Positions 16,375-26,172 of a stretch of DNA of 64,000 nucleotides are shown piece by piece (position 1 is the first letter of the stretch; every line of letters starts with the position of its first letter). Below the pieces are notes generated by a model. The model had not been told where the DNA came from and made no database searches. It was given only the letters and a program-made list of their open reading frames with translations. Origin of the DNA: a bacterium (GTDB lineage Bacteria > SZUA-79 > Acidulodesulfobacterales > Acidulodesulfobacteraceae); assembly GCA_021809845.1 (NCBI GenBank), contig JAJZJW010000010.1:11619-75618 (forward strand), read 5' to 3'. The position numbers and the translations under genes were made by a program.

Positions 16375-19248
16375 TTAATTATCGGATTGCAAATCCATTA
16401 ATACATCGCGGCATCTGTCGCAAACATCTTTATAATCGCTATGAGTCCCCACGCTTTCTTTAAATGTCCAGCATCTTGCGCACTTTTGCCCAGGAGCAGG
16501 CTTTACTACGGCTTCCGAGACAAATTCTTCGTTTGCTTCATTAGGTTGAAGCTGTTCAACTTGCAAATCGGATACAATAAATATTTCTTTTAATTCGTTT
16601 AGTTGAAATTCTGATAATAATTTATAGTCTTCTTCGGCAGCTCTTATTACCACTAAAGCCTCCAGCGAACTGCCTATCGTTTTTTCGGCTCTTGCTTTTT
16701 CTAAGGAAGATAAAACAATATTTCTTATTTCAATAAGTTTTTCAAACCTTTCGGCAAGTTCGAAATCTATGAAACTTTCGTCTATTTTGTTTATTTTATT
16801 ACTAAACGGTTCATCAAAATGTTCAAATGCAAGCTCTGTTTCTTTATTTTTTTTATTAAAATAGCTCCACGCTTCCTGAGATGTAAAAGGCAAAATAGGA
16901 CCAAGATATTTAATCAGTATATCTAAACCCTGAAAGATGACTGTTTGAATAGACCTTCTCTTGAATGAATTTTTTGCTTCAACATAAAGCGAATCTTTTG
17001 CAATATCAAGATAAAAAGACGAAAAACTTGTAACGAATCTGTATATATTTTGGTACACGAGATGAAAATCATAATTTAAATAGTGTTTTGATAAATTTTG
17101 TTCAAGCAAAGATATATTGTGCATTTCATATTTGTCTATATCGCGTAAATCTTCAAAATTTACGGCATTGGTGCTTTCGTCAAAATCATACAGATTGCCG
17201 AGCATAAATCTTATTGTATTTCTGATTTTTCTGTAGCCTTCGGAAAGACGGGACAATATTTCATTAGAAATTCTCATATCATTTTTATAATCTTCCGACG
17301 CAGCCCATAGCCTTAATATATCAGCCCCGTATTTATTAATAATTTCATCCGGCGCAATGACATTACCGAGAGACTTAGACATCTTTCTTCCCGAACTGTC
17401 CACTACAAATCCGTGCGTTAAGACAGACCTATAAGGAATACCGTCCTGAGAGCCGACAGCTATTAGAAGACTTGAGTGAAACCATCCTCTGTGCTGGTCG
17501 GAACCTTCAAGATATAAATCTGCCGGAAAACCGATGCCTTTCATATCTTTATCATTTTTCAGAACACAAAAATAGCTCACCCCGCTGTCAAACCATACAT
17601 CTAATATATCGCTCTCTTTTTCAAATTCTTCGCTGCCGCATTTGCTGCATTTGACATGCTTATTAATTTTCACCTCGTCCAAAAAATAACCGGCATCTTT
17701 TTCAAACCATATATCAGCCCCATATTTCTCAAATTCATCCGCTATTTTCATTGTAATATCATAATCTATCAGCGGTTCACCGCATTGCTTGCAATAAAAA
17801 GCTGTAATGGGGACGCCCCACGACCTCTGTCTTGAAACGCACCAGTCAGGTCTTACCTCAAGCATTCCGGATATTCTGTCAACACCCCACTGAGGTATCC
17901 ATTTGACGTTTTCCTTGACAGCTTTAAGCGCATTTTCACGAAGATTATTTATGGACATCGAAATAAACCATTGCTTTGTAGAACGCAAAATAACCGGATT
18001 TTTGCACCTCCAGCAATGGGGATAGGAGTGCTCAATTTTTTCTTCGAGAACTAATGAACCTGCTTCTTTTAATTTTTCTATAACATGAGGATTGGAATCA
18101 AAAACACGCATTCCGGCAAAAAACTCTACATCGTCTACAAACCTTCCCTCATTATTAACTGGAGCATATGCAGGCAAATTGTATTTTAATCCGACAGCAT
18201 AATCATCATCCCCGTGACCTGGCGCGGTATGGACAAGACCAGTACCGGTATCTTTTTTTACATGCTTACCTAAAATAAGAATAGAATCTCTATTTAAAAA
18301 CGGATGCAGAGCAAGCTTATTTTCCAAGTTTTTTCCGCTAGTTTTTGACAGTATTTTAAATTCGCTGTCTTTAAATCCAAATTTTTTTAATGTTTCTTCG
18401 GCAAGACTTTCTTCTAATATGTATATTTCTTTGTCTTTATTGCTGTCTTGATTATTGTTTACCTCAACAAAAACATAATCAAAATCCGGATTGACGGATA
18501 TTGCGAGATTCGCCGGTAATGTCCATGGAGTGGTCGTCCATATTATCGCAAAAATATTTTCGCCTTCCGGCAGATTTGCAATATCGCTGAGTTCCGATTT
18601 CATTTTAAATTTAACATAAATCGAAGGCGATGTTTTTTCCGCATATTCAACCTCAGCTTCGGCAAGCGCAGTTCTGCATGAACTGCACCAGTATATCGGT
18701 TTATTTGCCCTATAAAGACCGCCGTTTTTAATGAAATCTGCCAGCTTCCTGACAGTATTGGCTTCATAGGAATAATTCATAGTTAAATACGGTTCGTCAT
18801 ACCTGCCGACACCGCCAAGCCTTTTAAATTCGGCTTTCTGAATTTCTACAAACTCTGCAGCATACTGTCTGCAAAGTTTTCTTTTTTCTAACTGAGAAAC
18901 AGCGTCTTTATGCTTTAAACTTTTATCGACATTATGCTCTATAGGAAGACCGTGGCAATCCCAGCCGGGTATATAAGGGGCGTAATAACCCTGCATAAAT
19001 TTAAATCGTATTATAATATCTTTTAAAATTTTATTCAGAGCAGTGCCAAGATGAATATGACCATTTGCATACGGCGGACCGTCATGGAGAATAAAGGTTT
19101 TAAAATTTTTTTCTTTTGCTTTTTCCGACATTTTTCCATATAAATCCATCTCATCCCACTCTTTTAAAAATTTCTCTTCGGTGGTTTTCAGATTAGCCTT
19201 CATAGGAAAACCCGTAGACGGCAAATTAAGCGTATTTTTATAATCCAT
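16375..19248 (-). CDS. ileS: Isoleucyl-tRNA synthetase
   Basis: Class I synthetase charging tRNA-Ile, with a CP1 editing domain. The HIGH motif lies in DGPPYANGHIHLGTALNK, editing-domain blocks in WTTTPWTLPANLAI and TGLVHTAPGHGDDDY, and the KMSKS motif in GRKMSKSLGNV. A first zinc-binding Cys set occurs in YCKQCGEP/CSKCGSEE, and the C-terminal zinc finger is CARCW ... CDRCRDVL. The length of 957 is normal for bacterial IleS. Start ATG at 19248. It is 37 bp upstream of tpiA and reads in the same direction as tpiA and hisS. Confidence 0.96.
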   Translation of the reverse strand: MDYKNTLNLPSTGFPMKANLKTTEEKFLKEWDEMDLYGKMSEKAKEKNFKTFILHDGPPYANGHIHLGTALNKILKDIIIRFKFMQGYYAPYIPGWDCHGLPIEHNVDKSLKHKDAVSQLEKRKLCRQYAAEFVEIQKAEFKRLGGVGRYDEPYLTMNYSYEANTVRKLADFIKNGGLYRANKPIYWCSSCRTALAEAEVEYAEKTSPSIYVKFKMKSELSDIANLPEGENIFAIIWTTTPWTLPANLAISVNPDFDYVFVEVNNNQDSNKDKEIYILEESLAEETLKKFGFKDSEFKILSKTSGKNLENKLALHPFLNRDSILILGKHVKKDTGTGLVHTAPGHGDDDYAVGLKYNLPAYAPVNNEGRFVDDVEFFAGMRVFDSNPHVIEKLKEAGSLVLEEKIEHSYPHCWRCKNPVILRSTKQWFISMSINNLRENALKAVKENVKWIPQWGVDRISGMLEVRPDWCVSRQRSWGVPITAFYCKQCGEPLIDYDITMKIADEFEKYGADIWFEKDAGYFLDEVKINKHVKCSKCGSEEFEKESDILDVWFDSGVSYFCVLKNDKDMKGIGFPADLYLEGSDQHRGWFHSSLLIAVGSQDGIPYRSVLTHGFVVDSSGRKMSKSLGNVIAPDEIINKYGADILRLWAASEDYKNDMRISNEILSRLSEGYRKIRNTIRFMLGNLYDFDESTNAVNFEDLRDIDKYEMHNISLLEQNLSKHYLNYDFHLVYQNIYRFVTSFSSFYLDIAKDSLYVEAKNSFKRRSIQTVIFQGLDILIKYLGPILPFTSQEAWSYFNKKNKETELAFEHFDEPFSNKINKIDESFIDFELAERFEKLIEIRNIVLSSLEKARAEKTIGSSLEALVVIRAAEEDYKLLSEFQLNELKEIFIVSDLQVEQLQPNEANEEFVSEAVVKPAPGQKCARCWTFKESVGTHSDYKDVCDRCRDVLMDLQSDN

Positions 19249-19432
19249 AAATGTCCTTTTTATTTTTCTATTTTTATTATATTTACATTGGATAGTTGCA
19301 TCTAACTAACTTAAGGTCTATCACGTTGATCCATAAGCTTTTCTTACTTAATGCTTACCTATCTATCTATATACTACCTATATACTACTATATACTATAT
19401 AATACTATATACGGGCATATCGGCATATTTGT

Positions 19433-20416
19433 CTAAATTAATGCTTCTGAATTTACGCAATTTATTAAACTTTTATGGGTGATATAATTTTTAAGATTTT
19501 CCATAGCTATTCTAGCTATATCGTGAATTGACGATTCAGTGGCTCCGCCGATGTGAGGAGTTGCTATAACATTAAAATGAAATATTTCATCTTTTATATG
19601 CGCAGGCTCTTCCCAAAGCACATCCAGCCCTGCGCCTTGTATCCTCCTGCTTTTTAATGCCTGCATGAGGGCGTTTTTTTCAATAAGTCCGGCCCTGCCA
19701 ACGTTTATGACATATGCCCCTTTTTTCAGCAGCTGTACCGTTTCACCGTTTAAGATATTCTGTGTGGTTTCATTAAGAGGAAGAGCAAGAATAAGAAAAT
19801 CTAATTCAGGCAGAATAATTTTAAAATCATCGTCAAATGTTCCAACAAAATTTATACCCAATTTTTTAGCATAATCTTTTTCCGGTTTTGTGTGTTTAAT
19901 GCCGTAAATAATGGCATTAAAAGCTTTAAGCAGCCTTACAAGTTCCAGACCTATTCCGCCCATGCCTATAATACCGAATTTTTTGCCTGCGAGGCTAGTG
20001 CCCATGGGTTCATTTGCAATACCATGATTGATAGAATTTATACATCCATTATAATCTCTTGCAAGAGCAAGAGCGTAAAACATCGAGAGCTCGGCTACAG
20101 ATGTTGCATTGGCAGTACCTTTCGTAGGAACATTAAAAACAGGTATTTTATTTTTTGCGGCTTCGTCCAAATCAACATTTTCAAAACCAATGCCGAACTG
20201 CTGAACAGCTTTAAGATTTTTTAACGATAATACGTCATGCCCTATATCTATTCCCGCGTTGACAATCATATAAATATCGTCATTTAAGTATAACGAATAT
20301 TCGTCGAAAAAATCTTTAACATCTGCATAATGAATAATACCGAAATTATTTAAATCGGCATACTCTTTTAATATATCAAACATTCTCTGATTTCTTAATA
20401 TTGCAATTATTTTCAC
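19433..20416 (-). CDS. D-isomer specific 2-hydroxyacid dehydrogenase
   Basis: NAD(P)-dependent oxidoreductase of the D-2-hydroxyacid dehydrogenase family, 327 residues. The Rossmann fingerprint is GMGGIGLELVRLLKAF, the catalytic Arg is in NVGRAGLIEKNAL, the Glu in LDVLWEEPA, and the His in ATPHIGGATESS. It resembles the short form of 3-phosphoglycerate dehydrogenase without ACT domain, but glyoxylate/hydroxypyruvate reductase or lactate dehydrogenase activity is equally possible. The start is a GTG at 20416; the bases upstream form a 20-bp tandem repeat with no Shine-Dalgarno motif and with stop codons in frame. Confidence 0.85.
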   Translation of the reverse strand: MKIIAILRNQRMFDILKEYADLNNFGIIHYADVKDFFDEYSLYLNDDIYMIVNAGIDIGHDVLSLKNLKAVQQFGIGFENVDLDEAAKNKIPVFNVPTKGTANATSVAELSMFYALALARDYNGCINSINHGIANEPMGTSLAGKKFGIIGMGGIGLELVRLLKAFNAIIYGIKHTKPEKDYAKKLGINFVGTFDDDFKIILPELDFLILALPLNETTQNILNGETVQLLKKGAYVINVGRAGLIEKNALMQALKSRRIQGAGLDVLWEEPAHIKDEIFHFNVIATPHIGGATESSIHDIARIAMENLKNYITHKSLINCVNSEALI

Positions 20417-20476
20417 TTTATATTGTACTATTTTACTTTATATTGTACTATTTTACTTAATATTTTATTATTTTAT
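20417..20476. repeat. 20-bp tandem repeat abutting the dehydrogenase start codon
   Basis: Two perfect 20-bp units at 20417-20436 and 20437-20456, then one degenerate unit. The array begins at the base next to the GTG start codon, so it makes up the translation-initiation region of the dehydrogenase gene. Confidence 0.9.
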
Positions 20477-20512
20477 TTAATTTGATTTATTATTTAGATG
20501 AATCTTATTAGC

Positions 20513-20941
20513 TTATTTTTTTATTTTCAAAGCGGTCTTTTTAATATTTTTTATAGAAGCTTTGGAAATTTTTGAAACAGGTTTTGTTTTTCTGGTCTCA
20601 ACAGTAGGCTGAATATTGCTGCCTTTCAAAGAGCCTTCGCCTCTGCACAGCTGAATCTTTTTAGAATAGACATATTTGTTAGGACAAATATAAATATGAT
20701 GTTTTGATTTAAAAACATTTATCTTTGTATTAGGTGTTGTGTTGTAACCTTTTAGGCTTCCATCGCCTTCGCACAGTTCTAATTTTGAATTAAAAGAATA
20801 GCCTAACGGACAATAAAAAGTTTTTGTTTTGGCGCTGACAAACTTCGGCATTGCAAACACTGCTAAACCGAAAACAAATAAACCTACCGATACAGAAACT
20901 GCCGATACAGAAAACAGATTTTTAATTTTTTGCATAAACAT
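20513..20941 (-). CDS. Secreted two-repeat cysteine protein of unknown function
   Basis: A 142-residue protein with an N-terminal hydrophobic segment (residues about 10-37) ending near VSAKTKT, consistent with a signal peptide. The mature part has two copies of a roughly 40-residue repeat, each with CPxxYxxxxKxxLCxGxGSLKGxN. The two cysteines in each repeat lie about 13 residues apart, and oxidised pairs are likely in the envelope. A Lys-rich tail follows. I recognise no family. It is upstream of a pseudopilin in the same orientation, but with a separate 185-bp gap. The first in-frame alternative start is Met-3. Confidence 0.6.
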   Translation of the reverse strand: MFMQKIKNLFSVSAVSVSVGLFVFGLAVFAMPKFVSAKTKTFYCPLGYSFNSKLELCEGDGSLKGYNTTPNTKINVFKSKHHIYICPNKYVYSKKIQLCRGEGSLKGSNIQPTVETRKTKPVSKISKASIKNIKKTALKIKK

Positions 20942-21126
20942 AAATAATTTCCCCCTTTCTTGTTTGTTTTTTTTAAATAATTTTTCAACAAAATAAAAAT
21001 AAAATAAATTTTACGCATCAACATCATTAATATTAAATAGCTTCTGAACAAAATTAAAAAGATATTATATCACCAAATAAATTATTTGTGAATGTATAAA
21101 ATAAATAAAAGTAAATAATTTCGTCA

Positions 21127-21852
21127 TCATTTCAGGGTGCCGCTGCCGCTAACAAGTCCCGTATCCGGATATACATAAAAATAATCCGAAGGTTTGTTGC
21201 CGAAAGAGATTTGAATAAAATAATTTACTGCAGAATTAGCGGCAATTGAAAATGGTGTAAAATATTGAGCGCTAAGAGACGTGCAAAAATCACCTGCAGT
21301 TGCGGACGAAGAAAAAACTCCGGGCTGCCCTTCGGAATTAAAAGCAAAATAATTCCCGGTTATATCTGGCAGAGCATCAGAATTATTTTGTACGGAGTAT
21401 TTTATGTTATAGCTAAATGTAGTTTGAAAATAACTTGCAACCTGTGCTAAAGGATTATTTATTAAAACAGGCGCAGATGATGCACCGCCTGTATTTATTG
21501 TAATATTTGACGGAGAACATGCGCATACTTCATATCCGCCGTATTCTGCACCGGTGTTTCCGCCACCGGAAGAGACGGAACAAAAATTTGAATTAGCCGG
21601 TGGGGGCGGAGCAGTATTTCCTGAGGGATTTACAAAAACTACAAATGTAAAACAGTAGTGAGACATGGAATACTGCTGGGCATATCTTATTGATGATTCG
21701 AGCTGCCTTTCATAAATTGCCCTATCGCTTGAAACAGCAGAACCAAGCCCTATAACGCCTATTATGCCGACTATTCCCATTAAAACTAGAACAATCACCA
21801 GTTCAAATAATGTAAATGCATTGCGAGCTTTGATGAAATTTCTGTAACGCAT
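21127..21852 (-). CDS. Type II secretion / type IV pilus pseudopilin (GspH/FimT-like)
   Basis: A 241-residue prepilin-like protein. The N terminus has a short basic leader followed by FTLFELVIVLVLMGIVG, the classic class III signal: cleavage before Phe, Glu at +5, then a hydrophobic helix. Ala rather than Gly precedes the cleavage site. The globular part is Gly/Ser/Asn-rich and contains four or more cysteines, which may form disulfides. It stands alone without other pilus genes. It is most like minor pseudopilins with an N-terminal methylation motif; the exact system is unknown. The start codon lies inside a 95-bp tandem duplication. Confidence 0.75.
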   Translation of the reverse strand: MRYRNFIKARNAFTLFELVIVLVLMGIVGIIGVIGLGSAVSSDRAIYERQLESSIRYAQQYSMSHYCFTFVVFVNPSGNTAPPPPANSNFCSVSSGGGNTGAEYGGYEVCACSPSNITINTGGASSAPVLINNPLAQVASYFQTTFSYNIKYSVQNNSDALPDITGNYFAFNSEGQPGVFSSSATAGDFCTSLSAQYFTPFSIAANSAVNYFIQISFGNKPSDYFYVYPDTGLVSGSGTLK

Positions 21853-22107
21853 CTTTTTTTATTTTTATTTTCAAATTATTTTAAATTGTTATTTTTTATT
21901 TTTTTTATTTTGTCATTTTGTTTATAATTATTATTATACTAACGCATCTTTTTTTATTTTTATTTTCAAATTATTTTAAATTGTTATTTTTTATTTCTTT
22001 TATTTTGTCATTTTGTTTATAATTATTATTATACTTAAGTTATCATAATCTATTTGATTTAATATTGATTTGCCATCAAGTCATTTTGTTTATAATTATT
22101 ATTATAC
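21845..22107. repeat. 95-bp tandem duplication plus partial third copy upstream of the pseudopilin
   Basis: Copy 1 (21845-21939) and copy 2 (21940-22034) are almost identical; the last 27 bp recur at about 22081-22107. Each full copy includes the first ATGCG of the pseudopilin gene. In copy 2 this ATG is followed by one codon and a stop, so it is a decoy start. The rest of the gap up to nrdR (22108-22278) is AT-rich and should hold the nrdR-rib promoter. Confidence 0.93.
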
Positions 22108-22278
22108 TTTAAGTTATCTTTACATTGGTAATAAAATTATATATCTGTCTTAAATTTATCTTGATTTTAATATTAATATTATTATTATTTCTTTATTGCA
22201 AAATACATATATAATGATATCATAATAATCAAATATACATATAGTATCAGATTAATACTTATTAATATTTAACTGGCT

Positions 22279-22734
22279 ATGAGATGTCCTTTTTGTTTAA
22301 GCGAAGACGATAAAGTTATAGATTCCAGGTTATCTAAAGATGCTAAGACAGTCCGGAGAAAAAGACAGTGCAATTTCTGCGGCAAAAAATTTTACACGTT
22401 GGAAACTATTGTTATATCATTGCCTTTAATAATTAAAAAAGACGGCAGACGCGAGACTTTTGACAGGCAAAAAATATTGAACGGTTTAATTAAAGCATGT
22501 GAAAAAAGACCTGTTTCTATAGAAGATATAGAAACTATAGTCCAATCTGTGGAAAAATGGATTGAGGAAAGCAGCCTAAGCGAAATACAAAGTACCGAAA
22601 TCGGAAAATTTGTTCTCAATAAACTAAAAAATATCGATGCTATAAGCTATGTAAGATTTGCTTCCGTTTATCTATCATTCAAAGACATTAACGAATTATA
22701 CGAAACAGTATCAGATTTAATTGAAAAAAAATAA
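22279..22734 (+). CDS. nrdR: Transcriptional repressor NrdR
   Basis: A 151-residue nucleotide-sensing repressor of ribonucleotide reductase genes. The zinc ribbon MRCPFCLSEDDKVIDSR ... RQCNFCGKKFYTLE has the two Cys pairs, and the ATP-cone follows (KKDGRRETFDRQKILNGL). Length is typical. It heads a plus-strand run with ribD, as in many bacteria (nrdR-ribD). Its stop is one base before the ribD ATG. No ribonucleotide reductase gene is in the window, so its targets cannot be examined. Confidence 0.96.
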   Translation: MRCPFCLSEDDKVIDSRLSKDAKTVRRKRQCNFCGKKFYTLETIVISLPLIIKKDGRRETFDRQKILNGLIKACEKRPVSIEDIETIVQSVEKWIEESSLSEIQSTEIGKFVLNKLKNIDAISYVRFASVYLSFKDINELYETVSDLIEKK

Positions 22735-22735
22735 A

Positions 22736-24136
22736 ATGACTGACCGCAGCGATGAATATTATATAGCAAAAACATTAAACCTTGCAAAGAAAGCAGCCGG
22801 TTTTACATCTCCTAATCCGATGGTGGGTTCCGTAATTGTTAAAAATGGCGAAGTTATAGGCTCAGGGTATCATAAGAAAGCAGGCGAACCGCACGCCGAA
22901 ATTAACGCTCTTAAAATGGCAGGCAATAATGCAAAAGGGGCAACTTTATATGTTAGTTTAGAGCCCTGCAGTCACTTCGGAAGAACTCCTCCCTGCGTCG
23001 AGTCAATTAAAAAATATGGAATTATACGCGTGGTTGCAGCTATGAAAGACCCTAACCCTTTGGTTTCAGGTAAAGGGTTTAGGTATCTTGAAAATAACGG
23101 GATTGATGTTAAATATGGTATTTTAGAGGCTAAGGCACAAAAACTGAACGAAATATTTCTAAAAAATGTTACCGCAAATCTTCCTTTTATTACGGTTAAA
23201 CTTGCAATCAGTATAGATGGAAAAATCGGATTTTCCCATAAAAATGCAACAGATGCTAATAAAAATAGTGCTCATAACAATACGCCGTTTTATCTGTCAT
23301 CAGAAAAATCTTTACGATATACCCATAGTTTACGGCTTATGCATGACGCCATTATGGTATCTGTCAATACCGTTATAAGCGATAACCCTAAATTAAACAT
23401 CAGATACGGCAAGAATAACAATATTGCCGACAAAAAGTTTGCTAAAATTATTGTTGATTCAAACCTTATGACGCCTGCCGACTCAAAACTATTTAGATAT
23501 AGAAATAATGGTGCTCAAATTTTTATTTTCACTTCTTTTGAGTATAATGAAGAAAAATTAAAGAGAAAAAAATTGCTTGAACAAAAAGGTGCAATTATAA
23601 AAGAAGTATTATATAATAATAGCTATAAAGACGGATTAAAAAATTATTCGACCGATATTGCCGAAAAACATTGTATTACTGTAAACAGCAATTTAAACAG
23701 CAATTGCGATGTTGTAAAAAAAAAGCATTATCTTGACATTGCCGATATTTTTAAAGAATGTGCAGCATGCGGCATAACAAGCATATTCGTAGAACCTGGA
23801 CCAAATTTATTCGCATATCTTATATTAAATAAACTTTATGATAAATTAATATTTAATATAACGCCTTATCTGGTAGGCAATACTATAGGTAATGGTAACG
23901 CTATCGCCGATACAGCGCCATATGTCGGTAATTTTGCCGGAAATGCTATGAATGCATTTGATTTAATAGACTTTTCAAATATAACCTCAAATAAATTTAA
24001 TAATAATTTACAGTCAAATAATGCCGTAAAAGACAACTTAAACGATTTATACGCCAATAAGCAGTTAGTTAAATTAAAAAATTTGGATGTTAAAAAAGCA
24101 GGCGATGATATTTTTTTAATTTATGAGCCTGAATAA
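22736..24136 (+). CDS. ribD: Riboflavin biosynthesis bifunctional deaminase/reductase
   Basis: Carries out the deamination and reduction steps of riboflavin synthesis. The N-terminal deaminase domain has GEPHAEINAL and the zinc Cys motif SLEPCSHFGRTPPC; the C-terminal reductase domain has KLAISIDGKIG and the NADPH-binding segment. At 466 residues from the chosen ATG it is about 100 longer than typical RibD. The excess lies in Asn-rich insertions around residues 170-180, 300-345 and 400-440. I chose ATG at 22736, immediately after the nrdR stop, over an in-frame TTG at 22721. No FMN riboswitch is recognisable upstream of the run. Confidence 0.94.
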   Translation: MTDRSDEYYIAKTLNLAKKAAGFTSPNPMVGSVIVKNGEVIGSGYHKKAGEPHAEINALKMAGNNAKGATLYVSLEPCSHFGRTPPCVESIKKYGIIRVVAAMKDPNPLVSGKGFRYLENNGIDVKYGILEAKAQKLNEIFLKNVTANLPFITVKLAISIDGKIGFSHKNATDANKNSAHNNTPFYLSSEKSLRYTHSLRLMHDAIMVSVNTVISDNPKLNIRYGKNNNIADKKFAKIIVDSNLMTPADSKLFRYRNNGAQIFIFTSFEYNEEKLKRKKLLEQKGAIIKEVLYNNSYKDGLKNYSTDIAEKHCITVNSNLNSNCDVVKKKHYLDIADIFKECAACGITSIFVEPGPNLFAYLILNKLYDKLIFNITPYLVGNTIGNGNAIADTAPYVGNFAGNAMNAFDLIDFSNITSNKFNNNLQSNNAVKDNLNDLYANKQLVKLKNLDVKKAGDDIFLIYEPE

Positions 24137-24193
24137 TCTGATAATTTAATGAGCTTATATAAATAATTTGTAAATAAATAATCAGAATAAATT

Positions 24194-24892
24194 ATGTTCA
24201 CTGGAATAATTAAAGAAAAAGGTGAAGTAAAATCTATAACATTTCGCTCAAACAGCGGAGTGCTCGGGGTTTATCTTCCTAAGTGTTCAATAAAATCCTA
24301 CATGGGTCAAAGCATAGCCGTAAATGGGATATGCCTTACAGTAATAAGCATAGCCGCTAAAACCGTATATTTTGATTTTTCACCCGAAACATTTAAAAAG
24401 TCGTCATTAAAATACATGAAAACCGGAACTAAAGTGAATATTGAACCTGCTTTATCTGTAAATAGCGATATATCCGGGCATTTTGTATTAGGTCATATTG
24501 ACGGGATAGGAAAAATTAAAAATAAACGCCAATATAACAATGCTTACTTAGTAGGTATTACAAATAACACTCCGGAATCGTCCAAATATTTAATCAACAA
24601 GGGTTCAATTGCCATTGACGGCATTAGTCTGACGATTAATGAAATTAAAAATAACGATTTTTATGTGAGTATTATACCTCTGACTTACAAATTTACAAAT
24701 TTAGAGGATATAAAAATAGGTGAGTTTGTAAATATCGAATTTGATATAATAGAAAAAGCTGTTATAGATAATTCGGAAAGACTGCTTAAAAATTCAAGCT
24801 TTGAAACTAACCCGGACAGTATTAATCATGGGGATATAGAAAGAACTAAGATAACTCGTGAATTTCTTTATGAAAACGGTTTTATCAAATAA
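24194..24892 (+). CDS. ribE: Riboflavin synthase alpha subunit
   Basis: Dismutates two 6,7-dimethyl-8-ribityllumazine molecules into riboflavin and the pyrimidine precursor. It has the duplicated lumazine-binding fold: the first half starts MFTGIIKEKGEV with SIAVNGICLTV, and the second half has HFVLGHIDGIGKI and GSIAIDGISLTIN. At 232 residues it is slightly long, with a charged C-terminal tail. It follows ribD by 57 bp and precedes ribBA by 29 bp, so it is part of the same operon. Confidence 0.95.
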   Translation: MFTGIIKEKGEVKSITFRSNSGVLGVYLPKCSIKSYMGQSIAVNGICLTVISIAAKTVYFDFSPETFKKSSLKYMKTGTKVNIEPALSVNSDISGHFVLGHIDGIGKIKNKRQYNNAYLVGITNNTPESSKYLINKGSIAIDGISLTINEIKNNDFYVSIIPLTYKFTNLEDIKIGEFVNIEFDIIEKAVIDNSERLLKNSSFETNPDSINHGDIERTKITREFLYENGFIK

Positions 24893-24921
24893 ATTCAATT
24901 TAAAAAATAAGAGGTTTTATT

Positions 24922-26151
24922 ATGCCGATGACAACGGTTAAAGAAGCAGCCGAAGAAATCAAAAAAGGTAAAATGATTATTTTGGTTGACGATGAAGATA
25001 GGGAAAATGAGGGAGATCTCACAATGGCAGCTGAGATGGTTACACCGGAAGCAATAAACTTTATGACAAAATGTGCACGTGGATTAATATGCCTTACGCT
25101 GACTCAGGACAAAGCGGACCAGTTAAATCTGCCTCCTCAGGCTGCAAATAATCAATCTAAATTTTCTACTGCTTTTACAGTTTCAATAGAAGCCGCCGAA
25201 GGGGTCACCACGGGTATTTCCGCATTTGACAGAGCGCAAACCATACTGACCGCCGTCAAAGATGATGCAAAACCGACGGATCTTGTAAGACCGGGACACA
25301 TTTTTCCTATCACCGCCAAAAACGGGGGTGTTTTGGTCAGGACAGGTCAAACTGAAGGTTCTACCGATATTGCATCTATTGCAGGACTTAAACCGGCTGG
25401 CGTAATATGCGAAATTATGAAAGATGACGGAACTATGGCCAGAATGCCGGATTTAATAGAATTTGCCAAACAGCACGATTTAAAAATACTGACAATACAG
25501 GATATTATAAATTATAGAATAAAACATGAAAAACATGTAAAAAGATTAGTTGAATCTACTATTCCTACAAGATTCGGCGGCGAATTTAAAATGATAGCAT
25601 ATTCAAACGATATTGATTTTAAAGAACATGTTGCTTTAGTTAAAGGAGAAATAGATAAGGACGAACCGGTTTTAGTCAGGGTACATTCGCAATGTTTGAC
25701 AGGCGATGTCTTCGGCTCAGAAAGATGCGACTGCGGAGACCAGTTAAAAAATGCTATGGAAATGATAAAAGAAGAAGGGAAGGGCGTTATACTTTATCTG
25801 AATCAGGAAGGCAGAGGAATAGGGCTTGTAAACAAACTTAAGGCTTACAATCTGCAAGATAAAGGCTATGACACGGTTGAAGCCAATGAAAAACTAGGAT
25901 TTAAAGCAGATTTGAGAGAATACGGCGTCGGGGCTCAAATTTTAGTCGACTTGGGTGTTGGAAAAATGAAATTAATGACAAATAATCCAAAAAAGATAAT
26001 AGGTCTTGAAGGCTATGGTCTCAGTCTAGTCGAAAGAGTACCTATTGAAATTTGTCCTACGCACAAAAATTTGCATTATTTAACAACTAAAAAAGAAAAA
26101 ATGGGTCATATACTGCATCATATAGATAATAAAAAAACAATAAAAAAATAA
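24922..26151 (+). CDS. ribBA: 3,4-dihydroxy-2-butanone 4-phosphate synthase / GTP cyclohydrolase II
   Basis: A bifunctional enzyme making both substrates for lumazine synthesis. The DHBP synthase half (residues 1-200) has [17 protein letters not shown] and [11 protein letters not shown]; the GTP cyclohydrolase II half has [19 protein letters not shown] with the zinc cysteines, and [17 protein letters not shown]. Both catalytic sets are complete, so both activities are expected. The length of 409 is normal. A clear Shine-Dalgarno gaggt precedes the ATG at 24922. Confidence 0.97.
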   Translation: MPMTTVKEAAEEIKKGKMIILVDDEDRENEGDLTMAAEMVTPEAINFMTKCARGLICLTLTQDKADQLNLPPQAANNQSKFSTAFTVSIEAAEGVTTGISAFDRAQTILTAVKDDAKPTDLVRPGHIFPITAKNGGVLVRTGQTEGSTDIASIAGLKPAGVICEIMKDDGTMARMPDLIEFAKQHDLKILTIQDIINYRIKHEKHVKRLVESTIPTRFGGEFKMIAYSNDIDFKEHVALVKGEIDKDEPVLVRVHSQCLTGDVFGSERCDCGDQLKNAMEMIKEEGKGVILYLNQEGRGIGLVNKLKAYNLQDKGYDTVEANEKLGFKADLREYGVGAQILVDLGVGKMKLMTNNPKKIIGLEGYGLSLVERVPIEICPTHKNLHYLTTKKEKMGHILHHIDNKKTIKK

Positions 26152-26172
26152 TAAGTAAACGAGGTCTTTAAA

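Noticed and set aside
22036-22278. FMN riboswitch in front of the riboflavin genes
   Set aside because: The region is very AT-rich and the conserved RFN blocks (such as AGGGGCAGGGTG) are absent; no equivalent was found upstream of ribD either.
22721-22735. TTG start for ribD overlapping nrdR
   Set aside because: The ATG at 22736, one base after the nrdR stop, gives the usual RibD N terminus; the TTG only adds Lys/Asn codons.
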